DNA of 64,000 bases from Sarcomyxa edulis. Taxonomy: Eukaryota; Basidiomycota; Agaricomycetes; Agaricales; Mycenaceae. Each line of letters starts with the position of its first letter. The first letter of the stretch is position 1. The translations under genes and the position numbers were made by a program. The stretch lies in contig QUOL01000002.1 in the NCBI GenBank assembly GCA_009761415.1, positions 372,001 through 436,000 on the forward strand, given 5' to 3'. The notes below the pieces were generated by a model. It worked only from the letters and a program-made list of their open reading frames with translations, was not told where the DNA came from and did not search any database. Shown piece after piece: positions 26,454 through 40,726 of this stretch.

Positions 26454-29400
26454 CTAGTTATCCCAGTCTTCCAATGCGAACGCCAACACACCAAATGCAG
26501 GAGCAGCCTCCCCTGTCCCCCCCGCCAGACTTTCCACACCCCTCCGAATGAACCTGACAAGACCATCGAGTTCTGTCGACATCTTATCCAGACGACTAGA
26601 GAAATCGTCTTCCCCAGAAGACGCTGAGACTGCCATAGAAAACGATGGCTCCGGAACACGCGAATTCTCTCCGACATCGTTGTCAAAGTCATTCTCGTCT
26701 TCATCTTCGTCTGAACTATCCTGGAATTGAAGGATCTGGGAGAATCCGATGGTATTTCTACGTTGTCGTCTTTGTCGCCGGCTACGATGCCGTTTGACCG
26801 TTATAGACTGTCGGGAAATATCCAGGGTGGTATCTCCAGCAAAAGAGACGAAGAAATCTGTGAAATGAATACACATGTCGAGAATAGAGAGGACGGCACG
26901 GTGCAAGGAAGATGTCTGTCATCGACCAAAAGATTAGCTAAGTACAAACATCAGATGTCAGAGCGTACATTTGGTCGAAGCAGACAGCGTCCTTGTATTT
27001 TTTGAAGACTAGATAGACATTTTTAGGGCTGCCCAGTGGGCTCAAAGAAGTCCAAACGCACTGTTCATCGTGGCATGTGATCATCTCGTCAAGAGATTTG
27101 GCTGTACGGAAGATGTCATGAAATTTGACCACTTGTGTATGAATCACCTGGAGAATGTCCTGGGTCAGATCATAAAGAAGGCTCACTCTCCACATATAAC
27201 TTACATATGTCGTCAAGAAATTGAGGAATGTGCTGCAAAAGAGGGTCAGGTCGAACCGTTGAAATGCAAGAAAATTCCATACTTGATGAACCATGATAAT
27301 CGACTTCTCATAGCGTAAAACGCTTTCATCTCAATTCTAAGCCTTCCACCACTCATACCTTCCGCTCTAACCAGAATCTTTTCCAACGCAGTCTTCGCCC
27401 TACGAATCTGCAGGAGAAATACGAAGATCTCACTATATACCTGCAGCACCCGAGGTGAAAAGATGTAGGTCAATGGGAATGGCAAGGCATATTCGACAAG
27501 CAGGCCGTCTATGGCTTTGACGGTTCTGGATATGGTTCTCCCTCGCTCTTGGTTGCCTCGATATGATAGTCGTACGAGAGATGTCTGGACCCAATCTAAC
27601 GCGCCAGCATTAGATCCCAGGTTAGCTTCAACAACGTCACAGAACGCAGTGTTCAAGAAATGGAAATCATTCCATGCTTGTCGACTGTCCATCTAGAAGC
27701 AGCAATCAGCCAACGAGAAACTTTTTTTGAGACACGGAGTGATGAAAATCAAGTGCACCTTGGCGAAAAGGACATCGGTAAAGTGGCTCATTGCGTCGCC
27801 TTTCCTCATCAGAAAGAGACCCTCGACGGTAGACAAATGATGCCACAAATCGCACTCATCCACAAGGGTTTTTGCCAGCAGAGCTCCCGTCGCCAGACAG
27901 TGCGGTAAAAGCTGATCGTATACGAGCCGTGAAAGAGTGTCGACAGAAACAGAGAACAAGGAATTTCCTTGTATTTGAGATGTTGATGGAAGGGAAGACG
28001 GTATGACCTCAGAGGACACAAGCGCACTGAAAGGACGCCAACCATCAAGCCATAATTCTCCGTCCATCGAAGGTGGTATGCCAAGAGCTCGTAGCAAGCC
28101 TGTGGCCTTTCCAGAGCCAAGAATAGGCTCAGCGACGTGTTGGAGAAATACCGGGATCGTCCTCGTCTTCGGTGTCCTAGAATCTTCATCGTCACCTACC
28201 CCGGCCCTCAGAGAATAACCTTCCGCCCAAAAGTCCGGATCTAAGAGACCCATACCCATCATCCCGACCCCGAGGCCTGTGGATTCTATGAAGAACTCAT
28301 CATCGAGCTCCCCATCCTTCTCACTTCCATCTCCAATGGTCATTCCCATCCCCATTCCGTCTCGCAGCCATCGACCTACCATTTGCCAGACAGGCTCTGC
28401 ACTCCTCACGAACACCCGCATCAACGTATCAGCGGTCACCTGTTCCCCACGTTCTACATTTTCCTGAACAGCGAGAAATAATGTGTCAAGGAGAAGAGCG
28501 GTGACCGCAGCAGGCGGGATCCTCGCTTCAGGCAAGGCCCATCCTTTTCCGTTATCACTGCCATTCTCAGTAGAAGCAAACACCTTCATAACGACCTCCC
28601 ACAAGACGCTGAAGGACCCTTCAAAAGTGTCTCTAACCGCCTTCTCCGTGCTCAGGAGGCTCACGATGACAGGCCCTGTATAGACTCCTGCCTGTGCACG
28701 ACACATGACTTCCTCTTTTCCCGCACACCAAGCATCGAACGCCTTGATTTCACTATCAACGGCGTCTGCGAATGCTTCCAAGGTCGTAGTGATCCCAGGC
28801 TTGTGTTTATGACGTTCGTGCGTTGAAATATGATATTGAGACTGTGTGAAAATGGTGCTAGTGAATTCTCGGAGACGTTGTGCTGTGGTGGCAATGCGAG
28901 CGAGGGAGGATATGATAGACGACTGTGAGGAGAGGGAGAGATGGATTATGCGCGGTGCCGTGGGCGAAGGCTGAGGATAAGTAGTGTTCAGTATACATAG
29001 GGAACACGTATTGTAATGGAGGGCATACCGTAAATGAACCCTCGCCAGAGGCGGTCTTAGTCCACTGCAGGAGTATGTTCTTCCTCCCTTGAAGGACCAT
29101 CAGGATCTCGCGGACGACATCCTGTTCATCTATATATCGCTAGGTAGCGTCAGCGCTCAGAGAGTGTTTACGTGGTACTTAAACTTACTTCTTGTTCAGG
29201 CATGTCAATTGACAGTCCTAGACGCGACTCTCCACTGGCCGAAGCCAAGACCCGTCGAATAGATGGGCCTGAAAGATGAATAAGACCTCGATACTATCTG
29301 GACGTTTAGATACATACCTAAAGTGGATGCATCACCAAGATCGAAAGATTTGGAGATATCAGCGTCTGTCTTCCATTCAGGTCTCCAATATTGTTTGCAC

Positions 29401-30466
29401 TGAAGATCCTCGAACTCTTTCCGATGAGCATAGGTGTGTGGAGGTTTGCTCTGAGGTTGAATAATAGAAGTGACGACCTCTTCTTGATGCGTTTCCTCGG
29501 CCTCGTCTTCGAGGGACGACATCGAATCGTCCATGTCCAATTCCAAGTCATCTGAGCCAAGTGGAGATAACGATGGAGTGCTCCCACCGCTTCTTCCTCC
29601 GTCCCAGTCTGGGTTTTTGATGACGCTTCCAGGAGGCATACCATATACACCTTCCCAATCTGGTCCCTCGAAAGGTTCTTCTGCAAGGATATCTTTCCAG
29701 GTGAGTGTAGCGGGAGGCGGAGGTGGGTTTCTCAAATCATGGAGGTACAGCTCTGCGTATGCAAGACTGACTGCATCAGGAGGGAGGGAGAGTCTGATCT
29801 TTGAGGAGGTGGGTAAGCGATATGGTCTTCAACGAGCTGTGCTTACAAGAAACTGAAGATGATCAGGGAGACGTGACATCTATAGGGTACTTTTTGAGAG
29901 ATGGACGGCGGATAGAGAACAGGATTTGGATATGTTACCCTAATGTCTTTATCCAAGTCACCTCCCTTTGCCACTTCGATTTTCAGGTTTTTATACGAAG
30001 TTTCTAGAGCTTCCGCAAGCTCATCTTGAGAATGGATACGGGATTTCTGGGCATGTCTGACAGTGACACCAATGAATAGAGAATATCGGGAGGAACTATG
30101 CACTCACCCTCGGATTTGTTTGTCCATTACACTCATGTCGAGACCAGGAGAGCCTTTGGTGGCCTCTAGATTCTTGAGAACATAATCCACCGCCTCTTTA
30201 TAAGTCTCTTCATCCTCGTCTTTTTGGCTAAGGCCCGTTATCTGTGTCACCAGAGCCTGACATAGAGGCAACAGACGTGAACGTGCGTGTCTCGAGCTCG
30301 GACGATGGGAGATGCGTGACAAAGGGCGATTAGACGCGCTCGAAAGTGGTCGGTTTGACATGCTTGATGGAATCCTTTGAGATGCGCTAGATGTAGGACG
30401 CATTGACGCGCTAGAAGGTGGTCGTTCGTTCCTGCCATATGAACTGCTAGACGTCGAAGGGAACAT
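26454..30466 (-). CDS. Gamma-tubulin complex component (GCP5-like)
   Basis: Spc97/Spc98-family subunit of the microtubule-nucleating gamma-tubulin complex at the spindle pole body. From the start at 30466 there is a Ser/Arg-rich low-complexity N-terminus with repeated RPxSSAS units, then the N-terminal GRIP1-type region (WKDILAEEPFEGPDWEGVYG, acidic linker, REILMVLQGRKNILLQW, TLEAFADAVDSEIKAFDAW). The C-terminal GRIP2-type region has LLDPDFWAEGYSLR, LPHCLATGALLAKTLV, a STVEGLFLMRKGDAMSHF block, FPLTYIFSPRVLQVYSEIF, and ends with HRAVLSILDMCIHFTDFF and a basic/acidic tail. The large insertion and the DDEFFIE string suggest GCP5 rather than GCP2 to GCP4; GCP6 remains possible. It is divergent from the mL54 gene, with 241 bp between starts. 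Confidence 0.85.
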
Positions 30467-30707
30467 GTTAGTACTAGTGGGGTTCTGTTCGAAATCCGGG
30501 CTATTTTTCTTGGATTAGTTGTGTCTGTATCCTCAGAAACCCGATAGAGATAGGGTCTGAAGATTCTTCGGATTCCTTCCAGAGATTGGAGGAAATCCAA
30601 GTGGTAAAGTTGAGAGAAGCTCGGCTTGCTCTCGGCAAGGTCTTTCACGCCCAGATTCCGATCGTACAGTGTGACGGTTCGTGACACTGGTCACGTTTCT
30701 CCCCATC

Positions 30708-31106
30708 ATGTCCTTTCTCCGGGTGCTGCAGCGTTCAGCAGTAACAGCAGGCTGTAGACGTACGCTCGCGACAGCGACTAACAAGGGTGCCTCTCCTTCA
30801 CCTAAGAAATTTGCCGCAGACCGTACGCAGCTCGTATCGCAATTCTTCTCGCTCGCACTCATATATTTTCTAGCGAAAGTCAAATCATCATGTCCAGCAG
30901 ACACTTTGATCATTGGCGTCAATTATCTAAAGGGACAGCAGCCTGTTCTTGCAAAACTAGATGAAGAGTACCCGGAATGGCTTTGGACGATACTGCAGCC
31001 CAAGGTTTGGCCAGACGACGGTCCAGGTGGGAAGGCAGAAAAAGTCCGGAGACGGAAGGAGAACAGACAACGGATAAAGGATGCAAACTTCTTGAAGAGT
31101 CAGTAG
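30708..31106 (+). CDS. Mitochondrial large-subunit ribosomal protein mL54
   Basis: Component of the mitochondrial 54S/39S ribosomal subunit. The start at 30708 gives a basic, hydroxylated N-terminus (SFLRVLQRSAVTAGCRRTLATA) that looks like a mitochondrial targeting peptide. The body has the family signature KSSCPADT, GVNYLKGQQPVLAKLDEEYP and WLWTIL, and ends in a lysine/arginine-rich tail. A 53-nt segment with GT and CTAG ends lies before AKVKSSC; the frame is open either way, but splicing gives the better family match and about 115 aa. It shares a 241-bp divergent promoter region with the gamma-tubulin complex gene. Confidence 0.88.
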   Translation: MSFLRVLQRSAVTAGCRRTLATATNKGASPSPKKFAADRTQLVSQFFSLALIYFLAKVKSSCPADTLIIGVNYLKGQQPVLAKLDEEYPEWLWTILQPKVWPDDGPGGKAEKVRRRKENRQRIKDANFLKSQ

Positions 31107-31650
31107 TTTGGGATATCCTATCTATCTCCATAGTGGGAGGGCCGATTGGTGAGTATGTCAAGTTATGTCTTTGTTTACTCGTAAACTAAACATTGGGCCA
31201 GATATGTTCTCGAATTGATCTTTGGGAACAAGAGTTTCCGACGCATTTACCCAAAAATGAACAAAAACACTTGATAATAGATGAATATAGCTTATATTCG
31301 ACTTCCCAGGCGAGTTCACTGCCTTTGCGTCGTTTCTATCTACATTCCGAGGGCTTTTCCGAGAGAACCTCCAACTGTGTGGTAGCCAACACTGTCAGAG
31401 CGGGGCGCTACTAGTCGATTGTCTCAAACTTCTCATCAAGGACTAGACTCAGTCGAGTTGCTAACAGCCTGTGTGGTAGGCTCGAAAGATCGCGCGGTTT
31501 GATCCTGGCAACCTCGTAGGGACTGAATGTCGCAACTGTCAAGCCGAATATTGCCCTCCTCCGATGGTCAAAATAAATATGCGCATATTCGTCTCCAGGA
31601 CTATTCTAATATACGCCATTTACTAGAGCGCGTACCCCTCGTAAAATTCT
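31107..31650. other. Intergenic region between mL54 and OYE copy 2
   Basis: No gene is seen. The convergent 3' ends of mL54 and OYE2 lie here. A GGTTTGATCC string near 31500 resembles a tRNA T-arm, but the flanking stems do not pair. Confidence 0.4.
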
Positions 31651-32944
<1,294 letters not shown>

Positions 32945-33128
32945 CTCAGGTAAAACTGGGGAATTGGAGATGTCGAGAACAGACTTTCCCCCTTGGGTGT
33001 CTTGCGATTTTATCATGCTCTCCCGGCACATGATACCGTTATCACTTTGAGATGCCCTGGAGTGTCAATCCACCAATGATGAGAATTGAATCGTGATTCC
33101 CAGATAATGGTGCTATCTAGCGTGCATG

Positions 33129-33206
33129 CATGCAGCATATATGTATAGGCTATAGACATTTTTTCGGCAGAATGGCGTGCTACAAGATGCGAATAGAAAT
33201 CGTTAG
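33129..33206 (+). repeat. Segment homologous to the OYE1 upstream region, in plus orientation
   Basis: This matches 268-350 by eye, for example GCA-CATAT-TGT-TAGGCT and TTTTCGGCAG followed by GTGCTAC-AGATGC. It lies next to OYE2 but in the opposite orientation to that gene, whereas at OYE1 the same segment and gene point the same way. So the OYE gene, not its flank, is inverted between the two clusters. Confidence 0.6.
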
Positions 33207-34977
33207 GAGCACCCAGGGAGCACCGTGACTCTCACAGCTCGGGTTGGGTCCGGTCTGGAGAATTCAATCATGAGGCTTTGAGTGAAAGAATCACAGTACG
33301 CACTTGCTCAAGCTCCCAGCCCATCCGAACTCGATATCAGAAGAGTTTATCCTGGAGCTTCACAACATAGTGATAGTCCAATGAGCAGGGCATTCCCAAA
33401 TCGCAGTCTACCAATAGGATGGGGATGCCGGTTCTTGGTACTACTGCAGAGACAAGTCGAGTTGAAGGTCGGTGCCGTCAGTGCCGTCGGTCTTGCGCAT
33501 TTAAGTTCAGACTCCGACCGCTGAGTATAACTCAGTTTTTTTCCACTCTCTTTTTCTTCATGTGTCCACTTCAACCGACTGAAGCGTTAGCCCTTGGGCG
33601 CAGAGGTTTGTTCTTCTGAATAACGTTGTGTATTTCAGGTTGATGGAGCGAGGGATTTTTCGGAATTCTCACCAGAGCGAGCGTATCTCGACCGGCTCGT
33701 CCTCGCGTACATCTCCTTGGGACTGAGTCCATCTAACGATGTTGACTCGTCTTGGGGAGGTGGAGGGCTTGAGTCGGTCGAGGGGCGTGGCGTCATATTC
33801 CTGTACCTACCGTACCCATCCTTCCACGGAAGGGTTGCTACTATGTGGCCTTGACGGTCTGGTCAAACCATGACGCAGACATCCTTGTAAATTATTTTCG
33901 TTCATGCGTATCAGTTCATGAAATGACACTTTTCTTGTACCCTATACTCGAGGATCAAAAATGAAGACACCTAATTTGCCTACTTCGTTTAGTGGGGCTG
34001 ACCATAACGTTGGCTGCATGCCCGCAAACCAAAATTCTTGACTACCTTGACTGCTAATGCGCTAACGTTTGTTGGTTGTACCGTGGTTTCGTTCCGGAAT
34101 CTATCAATGTCTGAGAGCTTGTTCGTCGCGTCGTAAAACGAATCCCTGGAGAGGCTTCGCACAAGAAAACGACCCAAGGAACGGGGACATGGTACAAATT
34201 ATATGATGCATACCCCATTTCATTGAAATTATCCGCTGGATAGCTCTTCGGCACCCTCCGATGACACTCTTTCCTCGGTGTCAGTGAGGGAGAACGACTC
34301 ACAGATTCATGAGAAAATTCCGACGAAACATTCCGAAGCACTGTACTCACAATCTTTCGCAATGGTACCGAGACTGAGACCAAGTATCCTGAAGAGTCTG
34401 ACTGATCAGCAACATGCGACAATAACCACAATGGACTTCGCAGGTGCCGACTTGTCGCAAGACGTGGCCGTCCATTCAGAGACTTCTGTGCTTGGCAAGA
34501 ACTAACCGTGAAGACGACTTGGGGAGCGTGGCTACGCACGGTCTAATACAGGCAGAACGTAACATTAGCTGACTTCTAATAGGATAAAAGTGGAAAAGGC
34601 TTAGCGATCAACCTTCAATCAGCAAATAAGAGTCAAGTTCTTCGACCTGCTCCGAAGCAACATTCTACGGAATGCCATTAACCACTCCGAGTTAGATGAG
34701 AACTCAGTCTTGAAGTTTAACTCTACCTTAAAAACAGCTTCGCTTTATATATCTCTCAATGAATCAAGAAAACCTTGAAAGCTTGAATATCATGCGCACT
34801 GTGCACACTAGAGTTGGATTGAATTCGTAAAACGGTGGGTCGACGTACGTATGTTGGTTCGAACACGGAATAAATTCCAAGAATCTATATGTAGCCCGAA
34901 TCGCGCCAACCTATGAAAAAGTTATTGTCGCGACGAAGGAATGTATGACTTCTCTAGCTGCACGTACGTTACCCAAG
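33207..34977. other. Gene-poor stretch inside the second cluster
   Basis: By position this is where a transporter and the 3' part of the P450 would lie if the second cluster matched the first. I see no recognisable transporter or haem-loop remnants. Several short open frames lack family motifs and splice structure. Confidence 0.45.
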
Positions 34978-35675
34978 ACTGTCTCTCCCACCGGAAGAAA
35001 TCGCTGACAGTTCTTGGAATAATTCTGCGACTGAACGGGGGTAGGTCCTTGAGTTCGTGACGCAATCACATAGTCGTAGATAACCAGGACGTGTAAGGAG
35101 CTCAAGATGTCGATTCGATCCGAGACCTGGTATTGGAATACAAGGAGACTCCTAGATGTTTCGATGACGCGGGAGAAAGGCTATTTGGGAGGATTTAGGA
35201 GCACCTCAGAAAGAGACGGAATGCACCGGAATATCCAGAAATATGGGATGATAGAATGCCAGCTCGCTACAAACGGGTGGTCGAGCTCAAAATCATCGAT
35301 TTCATGAGGATACTGGTCCAAGAAATAAGCGATAATCATGTCGAAGGCCGTCGCGCGGAGGTCTATTAGCATGTTCACAGGTTCATAGAAGCGATCAGGT
35401 GATCCACCTTGTGAAGATAGGGCAGGATGTCAAAATCAATACAACTTAGGAAGGAGGCGTCTGACCCTCAAATGAGCTACGTCCTCCAGTTCCAAGATTG
35501 CGCGGCGGGAAAAGAGCGGGCTTATGAGATTTTCGACGTACGAACATCTTGTACACCGAACGCTGGCTTGGGCAGCCAACTTGACGCGTATTATCTCGGC
35601 TACTTCGTGGAATTGAAATCGCGGTGTATATCAGGATAGACTATTGATCGCAGAAGTTGAGCTGAAAGTTCACTT
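34978..35675 (-). pseudogene. Truncated cytochrome P450 pseudogene
   Basis: Related to the P450 at 4884-6753, covering only its middle third. The stretch RATAFDMIIAYFLDQ through DHPFVASWHSIIPYFWIF aligns well with the intact gene. A premature TAG stop lies at 35181-35183, where the intact copy has a Glu-Trp pair. Beyond it, a deletion and at least two frame changes scramble the segment before the I-helix. Neither the N-terminal anchor nor the I-helix, ExxR or haem-cysteine loop is present. It keeps the minus orientation and the position upstream of a synthase, so it marks a former copy of the cluster. It cannot encode an active enzyme. Confidence 0.85.
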
Positions 35676-36530
35676 AGCATTTGGCCAGCATGAACTCGCA
35701 TACTTCAGAAAGCTCATCGACGACAGCTCCTGCACTCCGAGATGAGACATATTCCCAACAATATTCCAGAACAAAAAGATAGGGTATCCTCTAGTCACAA
35801 GAGACTGGGATATAGGTAGACACGCGTCAGGAGTGCCGCGTCGAGATCTTCGACATGAGAGTTGTTTGCAAGATCACGGTCACATGAGAGTCGTGTGAGA
35901 GTCACTCGGAGTTGCCCGAAACAAATTTGGGGTCCCTCTTTTGGAGTCTGGCTTCCATCCACGAGCAGCGTTCAAGCGTCTTTCCAGCAGTCATCGCTCT
36001 TGAAATTAGCGCTCAGCTTCTGTTTCCTCAGGAAAATATCATATATAGTCCTGAGGTGCGTTCAATTTACCTGAATGTCAATATTTCTTACAGTATCTCA
36101 CTGCTTCTTCAGGACAAGTGCAATCCTATAGTTTGCCATACAGCCTTTACGAATCAACGACCGCCTTGTCTATAGGCTATGCTGCTAAATTTGGTTGATT
36201 CTTACTCCCTTATGCCCCTATTCCACGATGCCTCATGTCGGCTTATGCTACAAAGCTCCCGGAAATCTCAGACGTGCCCAATCCAGGTGTGCTCTCATGT
36301 ATTCAGTTTCGGTTGAACGATAGGCAGTGTCGACGTTAAAGCATCCTTCTGTCAACCTTGTGGTTTTTAGTCGCACCATGACTAGATATGACACTCGTCA
36401 TCCTACATATACTCCGAAGATTTATTGTTCTTCGCACCGGATCCGTCGGACAGCATTCGTCGTGCATAAAGCCTGTGCGTCTGAAAAAAACATATCAGCA
36501 TAATAGCATCCACCTCAGACGAACCTTGAG
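35676..36530. other. Upstream region of sesquiterpene synthase copy 2
   Basis: No gene is seen. It separates the P450 pseudogene from the second synthase and must contain the synthase promoter. It does not obviously match the equivalent stretch at 6754-7677, although the synthase exons do match. Confidence 0.4.
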
Positions 36531-38012
36531 ATGTTTGACTTGCAACTCCCTTCCCACTTTTTGCTACGTGATCTAACAGCCATCACGGCGCCTGTATTTG
36601 AGCTCAAGTACAACCCGTTCCAAGAATTAGCTGCCAAAGCCAGTGAAACTTGGTTTCGAAGGTGAGTTCTCCTCCTGTAAGCCTAGAGCTAATCGTCATT
36701 GACTCTCATGACTCTATGTTAGGTTCAATGTTTATCAGGGAAAACAGCTAGCCCGGTTCTTGAGCCACAGGTTTGATACGTTTGCGGGCCTGAGCTTTCC
36801 AGGCGCAGACGAAGAGCATTTGACAACCTGCATTGCCTTTTTCTTCTGGGCATTTTCTGTGAGTTATAGGGCCTTGTATCGACTAACTCACTTACACTAT
36901 ATGGGCCTAGTTTGATGACCTATCTGACGAGGGTGAACTTCAGTCAAAACCCGAGGTCCACAAGTTAGGCGTAGACGTATCACTCCAGGTCTTTCAGAAG
37001 AAGATCCGTGATCCTCCCAAGAATCCATATGCCGCTATGCTCCAAGAGTGAGATTAGATCTCTCAATCGACACTGATGATATCATTCAACGTGTAAACCA
37101 GCATCTGGAGACAACTCACCGCTTCTGCAACTCCTGGGGCATGTGCCAGGTACGCAATATGTTCCTCGCTCGTCGCTCGTCGCCTCGTCGTAACGACTAA
37201 TTCCACGCGTAGATTTGCTCGAGCCGCAGAAAATTGGGCAAATTCTCAAGTCCAGCAGTCGACTAACCGGGCAACGTGTATAATTCCCTCTGTATCCGAA
37301 TTCATTGCAATGCGTCGCCACACCATAGGAGGTGCTATGGTAGAAGGTACAATTGATTTTATCTCCTACAGAAGGAGAAGGTCTTTGCTGACCTCCTCCT
37401 GCTTGTAAATAGCCATGGTGGAATATTCTTTGGGTATTGACCTCCCTGACTTTGTCTTCGAACATCCCGTCATCCGTGCGATGTCCGACGCCACTAATGA
37501 TATCATGACTTGGCCCAACGTAAGTGTAATTCTGTGTCTCTTTCTCAAGTTATCCTGATTCGAGACCTCGCAGGATCTCATCTCTTTCAATGTACGGACT
37601 ACATTCCCGGCGTACTTTTATGAGCACTAACCTTCCCTACAGAAAGAACAAGCTGACGGCGATGATCAGAACTTGGTCATTTGTGTGATGGTTGAAAGGA
37701 GTACCGACCTCCAAGATGCCATCGACATCGTAACAGATATGGTCGCTGATCGCGTTGCTGAGTACGCGGACCTGAAAAGCCAACTTCCATCCTTTGGATC
37801 GCGCGTCGACGCTGAGTTACATCGATATCTCAAAGGGATCGAACACTTTGTGCAGGGGACGATCGTTTGGTATTATGATTCACCGCGTAAGCATCAAATC
37901 ATATGCGCCTCATAGTCCCTTTCTTGACCCTACACCAACTGTAGGTTACTTCCGCGACTTGGATATTTCAGACAGGTCGGAGTTGATTGTCCCAATCTTC
38001 GAACGTAGGTAG
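36531..38012 (+). CDS. Sesquiterpene synthase (terpene cyclase, copy 2)
   Basis: Paralogue of the synthase at 7678-9162 with the same nine-exon layout and no defect: about 340 aa from 36531 to the TAG ending at 38012. The aspartate-rich motif is FDDLSDEGE and the NSE triad NDLISFNKE, with the same 18-nt middle exon (37574-37591), so the metal-binding sites are kept. Changes are scattered (N-terminus FDLQLPSHFLLRD against LDLKLPSHFQLRD; tail LIVPIFERR against LNVRLFERTY), and the overall identity is about 80% by eye. The intact frame beside a dead P450 suggests continued selection on the cyclase alone. Whether the product differs from copy 1 cannot be told. Confidence 0.93.
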
Positions 38013-39402
38013 TTCCTATACAACATGGAGCCACTGGGGTGCATCAGTCTGTTTTCTCGTTGCACCCACTTATATAAACGGTCTTCATATCCATTTTTTG
38101 GTGGGGAATCGGGGAGAAATAGCTAAAAAAAGGCATGAACCCTCTCGTGGCTTGGGGAAGACGGGGTGTGGGTATGTATGTGGATAAAAAATTCCGCGAT
38201 ACAAGAATGTGCGTGTACACGGCTCATCAACTGAGTCTATGGTCATTTCTCCGAGACTGAGTCTCAGGCTGCCAGAGCTTTTGAGGACACAATTGCTTCG
38301 AAAAGTAACAAACCTCAACATGTCCACGTAAATCCACGCGGACGCAATTGAACTTCTCTTCTTTTGCTCTTCGTGCCAATTGCAACTTTTGGCGAACTTC
38401 TTGCTTCTTTATTTCTTGTCGAATCCTTGGCTTCGTTTCCCGCAGAGATGGTATTGTCTATCGCTCGGGACTCATAAGCACCGGTAGCCTTTACAAGTCG
38501 AATCACGATCCTTGTTTTGCCCTTCGAAAATACACTCGGAACCAACGCACAGCCACCCTACTATCTTGATACCTTCTCAGCGTCATTGGCTTCTGGAAAA
38601 CGTGGGACTGTGTAGTGTGGTCAACCGTGGACACAAGAGATTCGGGAACTTCTCGGAGTGTTCCATGATCAGTATTCCATGCTCGAGTTGGCTCAAATGG
38701 ATCACGACAAGACATTGAGCAGCGCTCTCTTTTATGGATGACATCCACGATCCCTCAGAATTCTGCGTACCGGTCGGGCAGGAGCCTCGGGCAGAACATG
38801 GGTATGCCGGCGGCCGACAATCCATTCTTTCTATATGTAGTCGCGTGACCGTACTCATGCGCAGCTTCAGTTCATTGTCCGTGGTTGGTTTGTAGTACAC
38901 AGGACTTGAGGACGGTGCCGCACTGGGACCGCGCAATACTCACAAAGCTCCTCACCCATTGCAGCTTAGAACGAACCCTAATTGTCAAGGTGACCTATTA
39001 GTGCCACCCCGAGTCCTCCAGTCTGGTCGGTGGTAGAATGCCTGACAAGGTTGGGATACCTAGATACCTCCCACCATTGTGCAACACATGCTCATCCTGC
39101 TTGTTACTCGTCTAGGAGCTACAGCAGTGATTTATTTCCTGGGTGCGCGCTGATTTCCCCCGGGGTTTACCCCCGATCTCACTCTATGATTTCTGACGCT
39201 TCGTTATTCCCAGGATTAACTGAACAAGCTACGAATGCCTCATCGCCGATATAGCAGCAATTCAAAATGTTACACACATGGTTGCCCTTAACTAGAATAG
39301 ATTTAAACCCCCCAAACCTGCGAAACAAGTACGCCATTTAAAGCCTCAGGATCTTTCACCACCTGGATATCCTACCCCTTTATTATTTGTCTATATTCTG
39401 AC
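38013..39402. other. Gene-free region of about 1.4 kb
   Basis: Lies between synthase copy 2 and the second seven-helix protein, both on the plus strand. Short frames occur on both strands, but none has a recognisable domain or plausible splicing. It includes the promoter of the gene at 39403. Confidence 0.4.
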
Positions 39403-40726
39403 ATGGCGTTGCAAGTCGATGTGGCTGAGCTCGCCGGGATCATGTGTGAAGGACCTTTATATGGTGCGTATAGGATAATCAACCTCCAACGCGTCCTGTC
39501 ATGACTTACCTCTATGTTTGCGCACCCAGGGTTTCTCATCGCACTTACTGCGATGACACTCCATATCTTGATCTGGAAACGACGCCACAGCAGTCTCAAT
39601 ATACCATCTCTTGTAGCAGCCATCCTCATGATACTCCTCGCTACGACGCAGTACATACTGGACGTCACGAATATCTTTCTGGCATTCATCCGCAATGATC
39701 GCGAAACGCGAATACAGATGCTGACCGACGTACAGCTACCTATTTTTGCCGCACGATACGCGACATATTTCACCATGATGCTCGTCGGAGATGCGGTTGT
39801 TGTGAGTGTTTTCGATTTTGTCGTAGCATTAACGGTATATCTGACTAGTGGTTTCCAGATTTATCGTTGTTATATCGTATGGTTCTGTAACATTTGGGTC
39901 GTAATAGTACCAATTATGTGCTCCGTCGGCAGTGGAGGTGAGTATAATCCCAAATATTCCTAACCTGTGTCGGCTTTAAGCCGAAGACCTTTTCAGTCTG
40001 TGCCTACCAAACTATATGGGCGTCTCGGAATGTCGCGAAGACGTCTATAAAATCACAATCAGGTTGGGGACTGGCAGTGTTTCTGCTGAGTCTCACTGCG
40101 AATCTAATCTCCAACTGTACGTCCCTCGACTTATGCGTTTCTCAATCTCACTCAACAAACCATCTTTGATCATCTAGTCCTGATCGCGTACCGTATATGG
40201 GACAGCGACCGTCGGCTAAACGCTGCCTCTGTTCAGCGGCGCTCAGGCAATCGAACACCGATCGTCACCATCATCGTGGAAACGGGCATGATTAATGCTG
40301 CATATCTGATAGCTTGGTCTATAGTCCTCCGCAGTGGTAATCAAGCGCTGCAGATCATGTCATGCATCGTCCGTAACACATCTCTATCTGAAAAAAGCAC
40401 CCTTAAACTGATCATACTTGCAGTCCACTCCCTTAATTGGAATTATTTTCAATGCTGTGATTATCCGTGCTGGAATTGCAGCTGAGCGTGAAGCACATAC
40501 GACTATGTTGCTCAGCCATGCTCCTCAATTTCAAGTTCCATCCCGCAGCGGCAATCCCAGCCAGATTGATACCGTCGTAGAACTCAGGACAATCCGCGAG
40601 TGGCATGATGACAACGGCCCTATCAAGATGATGGAAGCGAGCGGACAGAGTTTGAACGAGAAGATGGGCGATTCTGGGGTCGTCGGCACTTCCCAAAAGA
40701 TGGCACCTTTCATGGCTGACTCCTGA
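39403..40726 (+). CDS. Seven-helix integral membrane protein (copy 2)
   Basis: Paralogue of the gene at 9643-10889, on the opposite strand relative to its synthase. The N-terminus (VDVAELAGIMCEGPLYG) matches DVGELAGLLCEGILYG in copy 1, and the first intron falls after the same Gly. Helical segments include FLIALTAMTLHILIW, SLVAAILMILLATTQYIL, a YATYFTMMLVGDAVV segment, IYRCYIVW after an intron, FLLSLTANLIS and LIAYRIW. A long polar C-terminal tail of about 70 residues differs completely from copy 1 and ends at 40726. The function is unknown. Its persistence next to a terpene synthase in both clusters is the main clue. Confidence 0.75.

Noticed and set aside
33282..33524. Short plus-strand frame upstream of OYE2
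   Set aside because: No motif, no splice structure, and poor amino-acid composition.
34054..34539. 161-codon minus-strand frame where a transporter copy might lie
   Set aside because: No resemblance to the transporter or P450 exons of cluster 1; basic, Ser-rich composition with no helices.
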